This document shows positions 56,208 through 64,000 of a stretch of DNA of 64,000 bases, one piece after another. The stretch covers positions 868,001 to 932,000 of the forward strand of contig NZ_JAJOZC010000001.1 of the NCBI RefSeq assembly GCF_023701695.1. Reading direction: 5' to 3'. This DNA is from Streptomyces sp. RKAG290 (GTDB taxonomy: Bacteria; Actinomycetota; Actinomycetes; Streptomycetales; Streptomycetaceae). The notes beneath the pieces are model-generated. The model did not search any database, had not been told where the DNA came from, and worked only from the letters and a program-made list of their open reading frames with translations. Made by a program: the position numbers and the translations under genes. Position 1 is the first letter of the stretch. Each line of letters begins with the position of its first letter.

Positions 56208-57434
56208 TCAGACCGCGAGGCGCTCGAAGACCGCTGCGAGGCCCTGACCGCCGCCGATGCACATGGTCTCCAGGCCGTACCGCCCCTCGCGGCGGTGCAG
56301 TTCCCTGGTCAGCGTCGCGAGGATGCGGGCGCCGGTGGCGCCGACCGGATGGCCGAGGGAGACGCCGGAGCCGTTCACGTTGATCCGCTCCTCGTGGTCC
56401 CGCTCGCCGAGCCCCAGCTCCTGGGTGCAGGCGAGTACCTGGGCGGCGAAGGCCTCGTTGAGCTCGATCAGGTCGAGGTCGGCGAGCGTGAGCCCCGCGC
56501 GGGCCAGCGCCGTGCGGGTGGCGGGGACGGGGCCGATGCCCATGGTGGCGGCGGACACCCCGGCGCGGGCGAAGGAGACCAGCCGGACCAGCGGGGTGAG
56601 GCCGAGGCGTTCGGCGGTGTCCGCGCTGGTCACCAGGCAGGCGGCGGCGGCGTCGTTCTGGCCGCTGGCGTTGCCTGCGGTGACGGTGGCCTCCGGGTCG
56701 GACTTGCCCATGACGGGCCGGAGCGCGGCGAGTTGCTCGGCGGTGGTGTCGGGGCGGGGGTGCTCGTCGGCGGTGACCACCGTCTCGCCCTTGCGGGTGC
56801 GTACCGTGACGGGAACGGTCTCCGCCTCGTACCGCCCCTCGGCCGCGGCACGGGCTGCCCGCTGCTGCGAGCGCAGGGCCAGGGCGTCCTGGGCGGCGCG
56901 GCTGATGCCGTACTCGCGGCGCAGGTTCTCGGCGGTCTCGATCATGCCGCCGGGCACCGGGTGGTTGACGCCGCCCGCGGTGACCCGGCCCCGGGCGAGC
57001 GAGTCGTGCAGTTGCAGGCCGGGACCCTTGATGCCCCAGCGGCCGTCGTGCGTGTAGTAGGGGGCCGCGCTCATCACGTCGACGCCGCCGGCGATCACCA
57101 CGTCGCTGAAGCCGGCCCTGATCTGCATGGCGGCATCGAGGACGGCCTGCAGTCCGGAGCCGCAGCGGCGGTCGATCTGGGCGCCGGTGACGGACACGGG
57201 GAGCCCGGCGTCCAGTGCGGCGACGCGGCCGATGGCGGGGGCGTCACAGGACGGGTAGGCGTGCCCCAGGATCACCTCGTCGACCCGGTCGGGGTCGACC
57301 CCGGTGCGGGCGACGACCTCGGCGATGACGCGCGCGGCGAGTGCGGCCGGGGTCTGCCCGGCGAAAGCACCGCCGAAGCGGCCGATGGGGGTGCGCAGCG
57401 GTTCGCAGATCACGACGTCGTTTCGGTCGGGCAC
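56208..57434 (-). CDS. Thiolase (acetyl-CoA acyltransferase)
   Basis: 408 residues from GTG (PDRNDVVICEPLRTPIGRFG), with GGAAGG seven bases upstream. All thiolase catalytic motifs are present: nucleophile Cys in QIDRRCGSGLQAV, NEAFAAQV, the His in VSLGHPVGATGARI, and the second Cys in MCIGGGQGLAA. It cleaves a 3-oxoacyl-CoA to acetyl-CoA, or condenses in reverse. With the CoA-transferase, 3-hydroxyacyl-CoA dehydrogenase and MaoC-like protein nearby it would finish a β-oxidation-like pathway; 3-oxoadipyl-CoA is one candidate substrate. Transcribed from module B. Confidence 0.9.
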   Translation of the reverse strand: MPDRNDVVICEPLRTPIGRFGGAFAGQTPAALAARVIAEVVARTGVDPDRVDEVILGHAYPSCDAPAIGRVAALDAGLPVSVTGAQIDRRCGSGLQAVLDAAMQIRAGFSDVVIAGGVDVMSAAPYYTHDGRWGIKGPGLQLHDSLARGRVTAGGVNHPVPGGMIETAENLRREYGISRAAQDALALRSQQRAARAAAEGRYEAETVPVTVRTRKGETVVTADEHPRPDTTAEQLAALRPVMGKSDPEATVTAGNASGQNDAAAACLVTSADTAERLGLTPLVRLVSFARAGVSAATMGIGPVPATRTALARAGLTLADLDLIELNEAFAAQVLACTQELGLGERDHEERINVNGSGVSLGHPVGATGARILATLTRELHRREGRYGLETMCIGGGQGLAAVFERLAV

Positions 57435-57505
57435 GGCGGGGCCTTCCGGGGCGGGGACAGATGTCGGCAAGGGTGTGGGCCGACCCTCGCACCGTTGACT
57501 GAGTC

Positions 57506-57553
57506 GGTCCAATATCCAGTTCTCCCTGATTCGAGACGCTGGGCGTCTCAATG
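57506..57553 (-). promoter_or_regulatory. Shared LysR-type promoter module B (thiolase)
   Basis: On the minus strand: CATTGAGACGCCCAGCGTCTC, 18 bases, TATTGGACC. The GAGACGC/GCGTCTC arms form a 7-bp inverted repeat around CCA. Position −72 to −119 relative to the thiolase start, and only 12 bp after the LysR gene's stop. Confidence 0.75.
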
Positions 57554-57564
57554 GGGGCGAGGGG

Positions 57565-58461
57565 TTACGAGGCAGGCGTCGGCAGGGCGTCCTGTGCCAC
57601 GGCGAGCACCGCGCCCAGGGCGGCGGACGGATTGTCGGCCCGCCAGGCCAGGGCCGCCTGGCGCCGGATGGGCGGACCGGCGAGCGGGCGGTAGACGAGG
57701 CCGTTCTGCTGGATGTGCTGGACGGAGGTGACGGTGAGGGTCACCCCGACGCCCGCGGCGACCAGCGCCAGGATCGTGTACGAGTCCGGGGCCTCCTGCA
57801 CCACGCGCGGGTTGAACCCGGCGGCCTCGCAGGCCCCGACCATCGCGTCCCGCACGGTGGAGCCGGTGTTGGCGGGGAACGAGACGAACGGTTCCTCGGC
57901 CAGGACCTCGATCGGGACGCTGTCGCGGGCGGCGAGCGGATGGTCGAAGGGCAGCGCGCACACCAGCTCCTCCTCGTCGATCACCCGGTACGTCACGCCA
58001 GGCTGGGTCACCGGCAGCCGCACGAACCCCAGGTCGAGCGAGCCGTCCGCGACGCGGGCGAGGGCGACGTTGGCGTAGGTCTGGCCGGTCATGACCAGTT
58101 CGATGCCGGGGTGGGCGGCGCGCACCGCGCGGGTCAGCAGGGGAAGCGTCTCGTGGCTGGAGGCGCCGGCGAAGCCGATGCTGACCCGCCCGTACTCGCC
58201 GCGGCCCGCCGCCTTCGCCGCCCGTACCGCGAGGTCGAGGTCGTCGAGGACGGTCCGCACCGGCTGGAGGAACGACTCCCCGGCGCTGGTGAGCCGCACC
58301 GACCGGGTGTTGCGCTCGAAGAGCTGGACGCCCAGCTCCTTCTCCAGCTGCCGGATCTGCTGGCTCAGCGGCGGCTGGGCCATCTGCAGCCGCTTGGCGG
58401 CCCGGCCGAAGTGCAGTTCCTCGGCCACGGCGACAAACGCGGACAGATGGCGCAGTTCCAT
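57565..58461 (-). CDS. LysR family transcriptional regulator
   Basis: 298 residues from ATG (MELRHLSAFVAVAEELHFG), with AAGGGG upstream. The N-terminal winged HTH is typical: RAAKRLQMAQPPLSQQIRQL, then LGVQLFERNTRSVRLTSAG. The C-terminal periplasmic-binding-protein-like sensor (about 90-298) resembles CatR/BenM-type regulators of aromatic catabolism. The gene lies between the thiolase and the divergent CoA-transferase genes. Three promoters around it share a module of LysR type, so it very probably controls all three and itself. The inducer is unknown. Confidence 0.92.
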   Translation of the reverse strand: MELRHLSAFVAVAEELHFGRAAKRLQMAQPPLSQQIRQLEKELGVQLFERNTRSVRLTSAGESFLQPVRTVLDDLDLAVRAAKAAGRGEYGRVSIGFAGASSHETLPLLTRAVRAAHPGIELVMTGQTYANVALARVADGSLDLGFVRLPVTQPGVTYRVIDEEELVCALPFDHPLAARDSVPIEVLAEEPFVSFPANTGSTVRDAMVGACEAAGFNPRVVQEAPDSYTILALVAAGVGVTLTVTSVQHIQQNGLVYRPLAGPPIRRQAALAWRADNPSAALGAVLAVAQDALPTPAS

Positions 58462-58483
58462 GCCCACCCCTTCCTTCGACAGC

Positions 58484-58530
58484 AATTGATTAATCCGACG
58501 TCTCTATCCGACCTTAATTTGGTATTGGAC
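58484..58530 (+). promoter_or_regulatory. Shared LysR-type promoter module C (CoA-transferase operon)
   Basis: Plus strand: AATTGA...CC..CGTCTC, exactly 18 bases, TATTGGAC. It keeps the ATTGA, CGTCTC and TATTGGAC elements and spacing of modules A and B but has a less symmetric left arm. It lies between the LysR start (23 bp away) and the CoA-transferase start (58 bp away), so it can serve both autoregulation and activation. Confidence 0.7.
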
Positions 58531-58588
58531 AGCAATCAATGACCGCTGACACGGTAGGCCGACGCGCACGCACACGCAGAGGAGCACC

Positions 58589-59560
58589 GTGGCCACGACG
58601 GACCGGACAGACGGCACGCAGGCCGGCCGGAAGGACAAGACGATGTCGATGAAGGCGGCGGTCGCCGCCTTCGTCCACGACGGGGACACCGTCTGCCTCG
58701 AAGGCTTCACCCATCTCATCCCGACCGCCGCGGGTCACGAGATCATCCGCCAGGGCCGCCGGGACCTCACGGTCGTCCGGATGACCGCGGACATCGTGGT
58801 GGACCAGATGATCGCCGCGGGCTGCGTGACGCGCCTGGTCTCCTCGTTCGTCGGCAACTCCTCGGCCGGCTCGCTCGGCGAGCTCCGGCGCCGGGTGGAG
58901 AGCGCCGACCCCGAGCCCCTCGCCTTCGAGGAGTACAGCCACTACGGGATGATCTGCCGCTATCTCGCCGGCTCCCAGCGGCTGCCGTTCTATCCGCTGC
59001 GCTCCTACGGCGGCAGCGACCTGCCGTCCGTCAACAGCGATCTGCGCAAGGTCACTTCGCCCTACCCGGGCCCGGACGGCGAACCCGAGCAGATCTACGT
59101 CGTGCCGCCCGTCAACCCGGACGTGACGATCATCCACGCGCAGCGCGCCGACCGCAGTGGCAACACCCAGATGTGGGGGCTCACCGGCATCCAGGCCGAG
59201 GCGGTGTACGCGGCGAGGAAGGCGGTCGTCGTCGTGGAGGAGATCGTCGACGACGAGGTGATCCGCTCGGACCCGAACCGCACCCTGGTCCCCGCCCACG
59301 CGGTCGACGCGGTCGTCTGCTGCCCGCGCGGCGCGCATCCGTCCTTCGCGCAGGGGTACTACGACCGGGACAATGCCTTCTACCGGGCCTGGTCGCACAT
59401 CAGCAAGGACCCGCGGCGGCTGCAGGACTGGCTGGACGAATGGGTGCACGGGACGGCGGACCACGCGGAGTACGTCGACAAGCTCGGCGAGGAGTTCTGG
59501 GCGGGGCTGGCGGTGGGCGAGGCGCTCAGCGAACCGGTGAACTACGGGCGCAGGCTGTGA
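58589..59560 (+). CDS. CoA-transferase subunit A (CatI-like, 3-oxoadipate CoA-transferase type)
   Basis: 323 residues from GTG (ATTDRTDGTQAGRKDK), with GGAG five bases upstream. It resembles CatI-type subunits: VCLEGFTHLIPTAAGHEII, RQGRRDLTVVRMTADI, YGMICRYLAGSQRLPF, IIHAQRADRSGNTQMWGLTG, SFAQGYYDRDNAFYRAW. With subunit B it transfers CoA from succinyl-CoA or acetyl-CoA to an organic acid; 3-oxoadipate is the classical substrate, but glutaconate-like acids are possible. First gene after module C. A 97-bp gap separates it from subunit B. Confidence 0.88.
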   Translation: MATTDRTDGTQAGRKDKTMSMKAAVAAFVHDGDTVCLEGFTHLIPTAAGHEIIRQGRRDLTVVRMTADIVVDQMIAAGCVTRLVSSFVGNSSAGSLGELRRRVESADPEPLAFEEYSHYGMICRYLAGSQRLPFYPLRSYGGSDLPSVNSDLRKVTSPYPGPDGEPEQIYVVPPVNPDVTIIHAQRADRSGNTQMWGLTGIQAEAVYAARKAVVVVEEIVDDEVIRSDPNRTLVPAHAVDAVVCCPRGAHPSFAQGYYDRDNAFYRAWSHISKDPRRLQDWLDEWVHGTADHAEYVDKLGEEFWAGLAVGEALSEPVNYGRRL

Positions 59561-59657
59561 GCGGTTCCGCAGGACTCACCGGCACAGGACCAGGACACAC
59601 CGGCACAGCGACCGCCCGCACGGGACCGGGCGCCACGGACACGAGAAGGAACGGGTC

Positions 59658-60434
59658 ATGACCACCACCGCACCGGTCGGGATCACCTCGTCCGAACTGC
59701 TCTCTGTCGTCGCCTCCCGCGAACTGGCGGCACGCCGCACGGTGTTCGCCGGGATCGGCCTGCCGACGCTCGCCACCGAACTGGCGCATCTGACCGTCGC
59801 ACCGGACATCGAGGTGGTGTACGAGTCCGGGGTCTGCGGCGCCCACCCCTCGCAACTGCCGGAGACCATCGCCGACGCGGTCCTGATCACGGGGGCGGAG
59901 GCGGTGATCTCGATGCCCATGCTGTTCGGCTGTGTGCTGCAGGGCGGCCACATCGACGTGGGCTTCCTGGGCGCCGCGCAGATCGACCGCTGGGGCAGCC
60001 TCAACACCTCGGTGATCGGCGACTGGGACAGCCCGTCGGTCCGGCTGCCGGGCTCGGGGGGCGCCGTCGAGGTGATGGCCAACTCCCGGGAGGTGTTCGT
60101 CGTGATGCGCCGTCACAATCCGCGCTCCTTCACCGCGGAACTCGACTTCTGCACCACCCCGGGCCCCGACCGCGCGCTGGCCGAGGGCATCCGGCCGCTG
60201 GGCGCCGGAGTCACCCGGGTCATCACCGAACTGGGCATCCTGGCCCGCGAGGGCGTCGGCGAGGAGCTTCGGCTGGTCGCCGTCCACCCGGGCGTCACCG
60301 TCGAGCAGGTCCGGGCGGCGACCGGCTGGGACCTCCGGGTCGCCGACACGGTCGAGGAGGTCGCGCCCCCGACGGAGGAGGAACTGCGGCTGCTGCGCGA
60401 GGATGTCGACCCGGACCGCGTGTATCTCCGCTGA
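59658..60434 (+). CDS. CoA-transferase subunit B (CatJ-like)
   Basis: 258 residues from ATG (MTTTAPVGITSSELLSVVAS), with AAGGA upstream. Recognisable features are VFAGIGLPTLATELAHLT, the VVYESGVCGAHP segment carrying the catalytic glutamate of the subunit, and FGCVLQGGHIDVGFLGAAQI. This glutamate forms the covalent CoA thioester intermediate in class I CoA-transferases. It is cotranscribed with subunit A (97-bp gap) and followed 45 bp later by the 3-hydroxyacyl-CoA dehydrogenase gene. Confidence 0.9.
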   Translation: MTTTAPVGITSSELLSVVASRELAARRTVFAGIGLPTLATELAHLTVAPDIEVVYESGVCGAHPSQLPETIADAVLITGAEAVISMPMLFGCVLQGGHIDVGFLGAAQIDRWGSLNTSVIGDWDSPSVRLPGSGGAVEVMANSREVFVVMRRHNPRSFTAELDFCTTPGPDRALAEGIRPLGAGVTRVITELGILAREGVGEELRLVAVHPGVTVEQVRAATGWDLRVADTVEEVAPPTEEELRLLREDVDPDRVYLR

Positions 60435-60479
60435 GCCGCAGACCCGCACGTCCGCCACCCCGAGAGGACCCCAACAGCC

Positions 60480-62039
60480 ATGCGTATCAGGATCGTCGGC
60501 GCCGGAGCCATGGGCCGCGGCATCGCCCAGTGGGCGGCCGTCGCCGGACACACCGTCGAGCTGTGCGACGTACGGACGGAGGCGGTGACGGAGGCGACCG
60601 GTTTCGTGCGGTCCATGCTCGACCGGGCCGTGCAGAAGGGCCGGATGTCCGCGACGGACGCGGCCGCGGCCCTTGACCGGCTGGTCCCGCTGGACGACCC
60701 GTGGGCCGAGGGCCCGGACGTCGGGCTGGTGATCGAGGCCGTGCGGGAGGACCTGGCCACCAAGGCGGAGGTCTTCGGCCGGCTGGAGCAGGTGCTGCCC
60801 GCCTCGGCGGTGTTCGCGACCAACACCTCCTCGCTGTCGGTGACCCGGATCGCCGCCGCGCTGAAGGACCCGGCCCGGCTGGCCGGGCTGCACTTCTTCA
60901 ACCCCGTCCCGCTGATGCGGATCGTCGAGGTCGTGCCGGGCGCGGCCACCCGCCCGGACATCCCGCCGCTGCTGACGGACCTCGTGGAGAGCTGCGGACA
61001 CCGCGCCGTCACGGTCGCCGACACCCCCGGCTTCCTCATCAACCACGCCGGACGCGGACTGGTGACGGAGGCGCTCGCGCTGCTGGAGGAGACGGTCAGC
61101 GACCCGGCGGGCATCGACCGGATCGCGCGGGACGTGCTGGGCCTGCGGATGGGCCCCTTCGAGCTGATGGACCTCACCGGACTCGACGTGACCGCCGCGG
61201 TGATCGACTCGATCTGGGACGGCTTCCGTCACGAGGACCGGCTGCGCCCCTCCTACCTCACCCCGAACCGGGTGGCGGCCGGGCTGCACGGCCGCAAGAC
61301 CGGACGCGGCTGGTTCGCGTACGGTCCCGAGGCGCCCGCCCCACAGGCGGAGGCGCCGATCGTGGGTGACGCGAACCGTCCGGTGCACGTGTTCGCCTGC
61401 GGCCCGGCCCCGGACGGGGACGCGGCCGCCCTGCGCGAGGCGCTGGCCGCCGCCGGAGCCACGGTCGAGTCCGGTCCGGAGCCGTCCGGCGAGGCCCTGG
61501 TGCTGGTCCCGGTCTGGGGCACCACGGTCGCCTCGGCGGTGGCCGCGCACCGGCTGCCCGCCGGGCGCACCTTCGGTGTGGACCCGCTGCCGGCGGCCGG
61601 ACGCCGCCGGGTGCTGGCCGTGACCCCGGCCGCCGAGCCGGCGGCCGCGCGAGACGCCCGCGCGGTGCTGGCACGCGCGGCGGACGGCGGTGCGCCGTTC
61701 GCGGTGTCGGTGGTGAGGGACACGGCGGGCTCGGTCGCCCAGCGGCTGCTCGCCTCGGTCGTGTCGGTCTCGGCCTCGATCGCGGAACGCGCGCTGGCCA
61801 CCCCCGCCGACATCGATCTGGCCGTCACGACCGGTCTCGGCTACCCGGTCGGCCCACTGGCCTGGGGCGACCGGATCGGCGCGGCCCGGATGCTGGAGCT
61901 GCACCGGGCGCTGCACGCGACGACCGGCGACCCGCGTCACCGCCCGACCCGCTGGGTCACCGAACGCGCCTCGCTCGGCCTGGCGCTGACGGACCCGGGC
62001 ACTTCCCCGGCCGACTGCGTGACGGGTACGACGGCCTGA
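60480..62039 (+). CDS. 3-Hydroxyacyl-CoA dehydrogenase (PaaH-like)
   Basis: 519 residues from ATG, with GAGAGGA upstream. The N-terminal NAD+-binding motif is IVGAGAMGRGIAQWAAVAGH. NTSSLSVTRIAAAL and GLHFFNPVPLMRIVEVVPG are hallmark motifs, and the catalytic His is in the latter. Two C-terminal domains follow; the second (residues about 410-500, ending GYPVGPLAWGDRIG) is a duplicated HCDH C-terminal domain, as in PaaH/PaaC of phenylacetate catabolism. The middle linker is unusually Ala/Pro-rich. It oxidises 3-hydroxyacyl-CoA to 3-oxoacyl-CoA, just before the CoA-transferase or thiolase step. Confidence 0.92.
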   Translation: MRIRIVGAGAMGRGIAQWAAVAGHTVELCDVRTEAVTEATGFVRSMLDRAVQKGRMSATDAAAALDRLVPLDDPWAEGPDVGLVIEAVREDLATKAEVFGRLEQVLPASAVFATNTSSLSVTRIAAALKDPARLAGLHFFNPVPLMRIVEVVPGAATRPDIPPLLTDLVESCGHRAVTVADTPGFLINHAGRGLVTEALALLEETVSDPAGIDRIARDVLGLRMGPFELMDLTGLDVTAAVIDSIWDGFRHEDRLRPSYLTPNRVAAGLHGRKTGRGWFAYGPEAPAPQAEAPIVGDANRPVHVFACGPAPDGDAAALREALAAAGATVESGPEPSGEALVLVPVWGTTVASAVAAHRLPAGRTFGVDPLPAAGRRRVLAVTPAAEPAAARDARAVLARAADGGAPFAVSVVRDTAGSVAQRLLASVVSVSASIAERALATPADIDLAVTTGLGYPVGPLAWGDRIGAARMLELHRALHATTGDPRHRPTRWVTERASLGLALTDPGTSPADCVTGTTA

Positions 62040-62125
62040 GGACGCGCGGCGGAGCCGACGGGCGGGGCGGGGACACGACCGATTCGTACAAGACCTCTCG
62101 GGGGCGCCCGCCCTACCGTCGGATC

Positions 62126-62518
62126 ATGACTCCACGACTCGACGCGATCGGCATCACCACCGCGGATCTGGCCGCATCGCTCGCCTTCTACCGCCGGCTC
62201 GGCCTCGACATCCCCGCCGACGCGGAATCCGCACCCCATGTCGAAGTGACGCTCCCGGGCGGGCAGCGCCTGCTCTGGGACACCGAGGACGTCGTCCGCT
62301 CCTTCGACCCCGAGTGGTCGGGGCCGAAGGGCGGTGAGCGCCTCGGGCTCGCCTTCCTCTGCGACAGCCCGGCGGAGGTCGACGCGGTCCACGACGAGCT
62401 GACCGGCGCCGGATACCGGAGCCATCTGAAACCGTGGGACGCCGTGTGGGGGCAGCGCTACGCAGTGGTGCTCGACCCGGACGGCTGCGCGGTGTCGCTG
62501 TTCGCCGCCGCGGGCTGA
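62126..62518 (+). CDS. VOC-superfamily (glyoxalase-like) protein
   Basis: 130 residues from ATG (MTPRLDAIGITTADLAASL). Two βαβββ modules with AFYRRLGLDIP, SAPHVEVTLPGG, WDTEDVVRSF and RYAVVLDPDGCAVSLF are typical of the vicinal-oxygen-chelate family. Few His/Glu metal ligands are present, so it may be a binding protein of the bleomycin-resistance type rather than an enzyme. No ribosome binding site; a CTACCGT element lies just upstream, so the transcript may be leaderless. It is convergent with an AraC gene, a pairing seen in other streptomycetes. Confidence 0.8.
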   Translation: MTPRLDAIGITTADLAASLAFYRRLGLDIPADAESAPHVEVTLPGGQRLLWDTEDVVRSFDPEWSGPKGGERLGLAFLCDSPAEVDAVHDELTGAGYRSHLKPWDAVWGQRYAVVLDPDGCAVSLFAAAG

Positions 62519-62579
62519 GGGGGCTGCGCCCGGATCGGGCCCTGGCCCGACGAGCCCGGCATGATCCGGACGAGAATCC

Positions 62580-63275
62580 CTAAGGCGCGAAGTACTCGGT
62601 CAGGGTGGTGCCGGCCAGTTCACGCATCTCCCGCGCGAGATGCGCCTGGTCGGCACAGCCCGCCGCGAGCGCGGCCTCGGCGTACGGCGTTCCGGCACGT
62701 ACGAGGGCCAGCGCCCGCTGCAGACGCAGGACCCTGGCGAGCGTCTTGGGCCCGTATCCGAAGGCCGCCAGCGACCGGCGGTGCAGCTGGCGTGCGCCGA
62801 GACCCACCGCGTGCGCCGTGTCCGCGACGGACCGGCCGCGGTCCAGCTGTCCGGCGACGAACCGCATCGCCGGGTCCGGCGGCGCGACAGCGGCCGCCCG
62901 GGCCAGGGCGATCTCCTCCAGGGCGCCAGCCGGGTCCTCGGCCTCGGCGACCCGCTCGGTGAGCTCCCGGACCTGATCGTCCGGCCACAGCCCGGCCAGC
63001 GCGACCCTGCGGTCGCGCATCTCGTGCGCCGGTACGCCGAGGAGGGCGGGCGCCGTGCCGGGGGCGAAGCGGATTCCCGCGCAGCTGCCGCCGTCGCTCG
63101 CGGAGGCGGGTTCCGTGCGGGTGTCCGGGCCCGCGACGAGCAGCCGGCCGCCGATCCAGAGCAGGTCCATGCAGCCGTCGGGCAGCACCGGATGGACCGC
63201 GCCCCGGGGCACGGTCAGGGTCCAGACCTTCGCGCCGTCCACCCGCGAGGCGCGCTCTTCGTACCTGTCGCCCAT
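62580..63275 (-). CDS. AraC family regulator
   Basis: 231 residues from ATG ([20 protein letters not shown]). The N-terminal half is a β-rich sensor ([40 protein letters not shown]). The C-terminal double HTH has [39 protein letters not shown] and [18 protein letters not shown]. The sensor resembles the small family often paired with a glyoxalase-like gene. It converges on the VOC gene; a GC-rich hairpin, with CGGG and CCCG arms at about 62536-62549, lies between the stops. Confidence 0.88.
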   Translation of the reverse strand: MGDRYEERASRVDGAKVWTLTVPRGAVHPVLPDGCMDLLWIGGRLLVAGPDTRTEPASASDGGSCAGIRFAPGTAPALLGVPAHEMRDRRVALAGLWPDDQVRELTERVAEAEDPAGALEEIALARAAAVAPPDPAMRFVAGQLDRGRSVADTAHAVGLGARQLHRRSLAAFGYGPKTLARVLRLQRALALVRAGTPYAEAALAAGCADQAHLAREMRELAGTTLTEYFAP

Positions 63276-63332
63276 GCCACTAGTCTCGTCGACTGACGGA
63301 GTACGGGCCGAATCGGCATCCCGGGGGCGGTC

Positions 63333-63749
63333 ATGGCGGCACTGATGGAGTTCACCACCGACAGCGGTGCGACGGTGGTGGTCGAGGTCGACCGGCACGC
63401 CCCGGGTGCGCAGCTGGTCGCGCGCGACGGCAATTCCCTGGCCCGGTCGGGGCGCACGTTCGACAGCGCGCTCCAGGGCATCCGGGCCGCGGCGGAATCG
63501 GCGCTCGCGGTGTTCCGGGACGGCACGCTGAAGCCGGACGGCGTGGAGATCGAGTTCGGTGTGAAGATCACCACCGAGGCCGGGGCCGTGATCGCGAAAA
63601 GCTCGGTGGAGGGCCATCTGACGGTCAAGCTGTCGTGGTCACCCGGTTCGACACCACAGCCGGTTCCGGCAACGTCGGCGCCCCAGGCCGTGCAGACCTC
63701 ACCGGCCCCGCCGGCCCCGCCGGCACCGCCTGCCCCCGCCGTCGGCTGA
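63333..63749 (+). CDS. CU044_2847/Trypco1-like domain protein with Pro/Ala tail
   Basis: 138 residues from ATG ([20 protein letters not shown]). The compact β-rich domain (about 1-105) has [24 protein letters not shown] and fits the CU044_2847 family, also called trypsin-co-occurring domain 1, often found next to trypsin-like or other conflict-system effectors. The last 30 residues are repeats of [10 protein letters not shown]. No protease gene is in view. Assignment rests on the segment [12 protein letters not shown] and length. Confidence 0.55.
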   Translation: MAALMEFTTDSGATVVVEVDRHAPGAQLVARDGNSLARSGRTFDSALQGIRAAAESALAVFRDGTLKPDGVEIEFGVKITTEAGAVIAKSSVEGHLTVKLSWSPGSTPQPVPATSAPQAVQTSPAPPAPPAPPAPAVG

Positions 63750-63766
63750 CCGCCGCGCGGCCGCGC

Positions 63767-64000
63767 TCACTCGTCGGGCTGGTGCGGTTTTTCCGGCTCC
63801 TTCTCGCGGCTCGGCTGCAGCCTGGACTTCACGTCGTCGGGCGGCAGGAACCGCGACCACCGCTCCGGGAACTCGGACGGCATGTAGGGGCTGTCCCCCT
63901 CGTCCCCGTAGTCCCCCTCGTCGTCCGCGCCGTCGTCCCAGCCCTCCGCCTGCGTCCGGGCCACGAACTCCGCCGCCTGGACGGCGCGCACCCGCTCGTT
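63767..64000 (-). CDS. C-terminal fragment of an unidentified protein (runs off the window)
   Basis: At least 77 residues, entering from beyond the window end. Acidic low-complexity patches (GWDDGADDEGDYGDEGDS) precede FPERWSRFLPPDDVKSRL and a Lys/Glu/Pro-rich tail. No family recognised. It is convergent with the Trypco1-like gene, 17 bp between the stops. Confidence 0.5.
   Translation of the reverse strand, partial: NERVRAVQAAEFVARTQAEGWDDGADDEGDYGDEGDSPYMPSEFPERWSRFLPPDDVKSRLQPSREKEPEKPHQPDE

Noticed and set aside
1..64000. tRNA, rRNA, insertion sequences, integrases, attachment sites
   Set aside because: I looked for cloverleaf-like segments, transposase or integrase motifs and flanking direct repeats and saw none I could support.

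Overview
The window looks like a stretch of Streptomyces chromosome. Base composition is very GC-rich with strong third-position G/C bias. It carries rodlins and chaplins (the hydrophobic coat proteins of aerial hyphae), a PucR/xanthine dehydrogenase locus, an RNase Sa-like secreted ribonuclease, many secreted hydrolases, and one rare TTA codon of the kind that depends on bldA. I see no tRNA, rRNA, CRISPR array, insertion sequence or integrase.

Layout. 1-7.7 kb: nitroreductase, secreted peptidoglycan amidase, a divergent NmrA/TetR pair with twin operators, a SnoaL-like protein, a nucleotidyltransferase-fold protein, and an MFS exporter behind a possible attenuator. 7.7-11.5 kb: a giant secreted subtilase. 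11.6-20.4 kb: purine catabolism (XdhC-type maturation factor, NCS2 purine permease, three xanthine dehydrogenase subunits, divergent pucR). 20.6-27.6 kb: TPR protein, GntR regulator, iron-box-controlled FhuF-like reductase, DUF2637 membrane protein, HATPase regulator, secreted RNase, Imm49-like protein. 27.7-33.6 kb: GH38 mannosidase, ALF-repeat protein, PoxB. 33.6-45.2 kb: PP2C-like phosphatase, second giant subtilase, HTH regulator, DUF456 protein, GH95 glycosidase, Ada/AlkA. 45.2-47.3 kb: RsgA with an upstream small ORF, and a streptomycete-specific protein. 47.4-51.9 kb: coat locus with three rodlins, one short chaplin, one long chaplin and a small secreted protein. 52-54 kb: monooxygenase plus methyltransferase. 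54-62 kb: a catabolic cluster (MaoC-like protein, MHS transporter, thiolase, LysR, CoA-transferase pair, 3-hydroxyacyl-CoA dehydrogenase). 62-64 kb: glyoxalase-like, AraC-like and Trypco1-like proteins.

Two observations stand out. First, three promoters of the catabolic cluster share a 47-48 bp module (ATTGA...CGTCTC, exactly 18 bases, TATTGGAC), each pointing at a different transcription unit around one LysR gene. This defines a compact regulon for an unknown carboxylic acid. Second, eight genes are broken by exactly one missing G or C in short G/C runs. The uniform direction and context point to homopolymer undercalling in the assembly rather than real decay, so those genes are probably intact in the organism.

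The coat locus is also notable. Its long chaplin has a His/Pro-rich spacer with a natural six-histidine tract, and an uncharacterised 96-residue secreted protein lies between the rodlins and the short chaplin.
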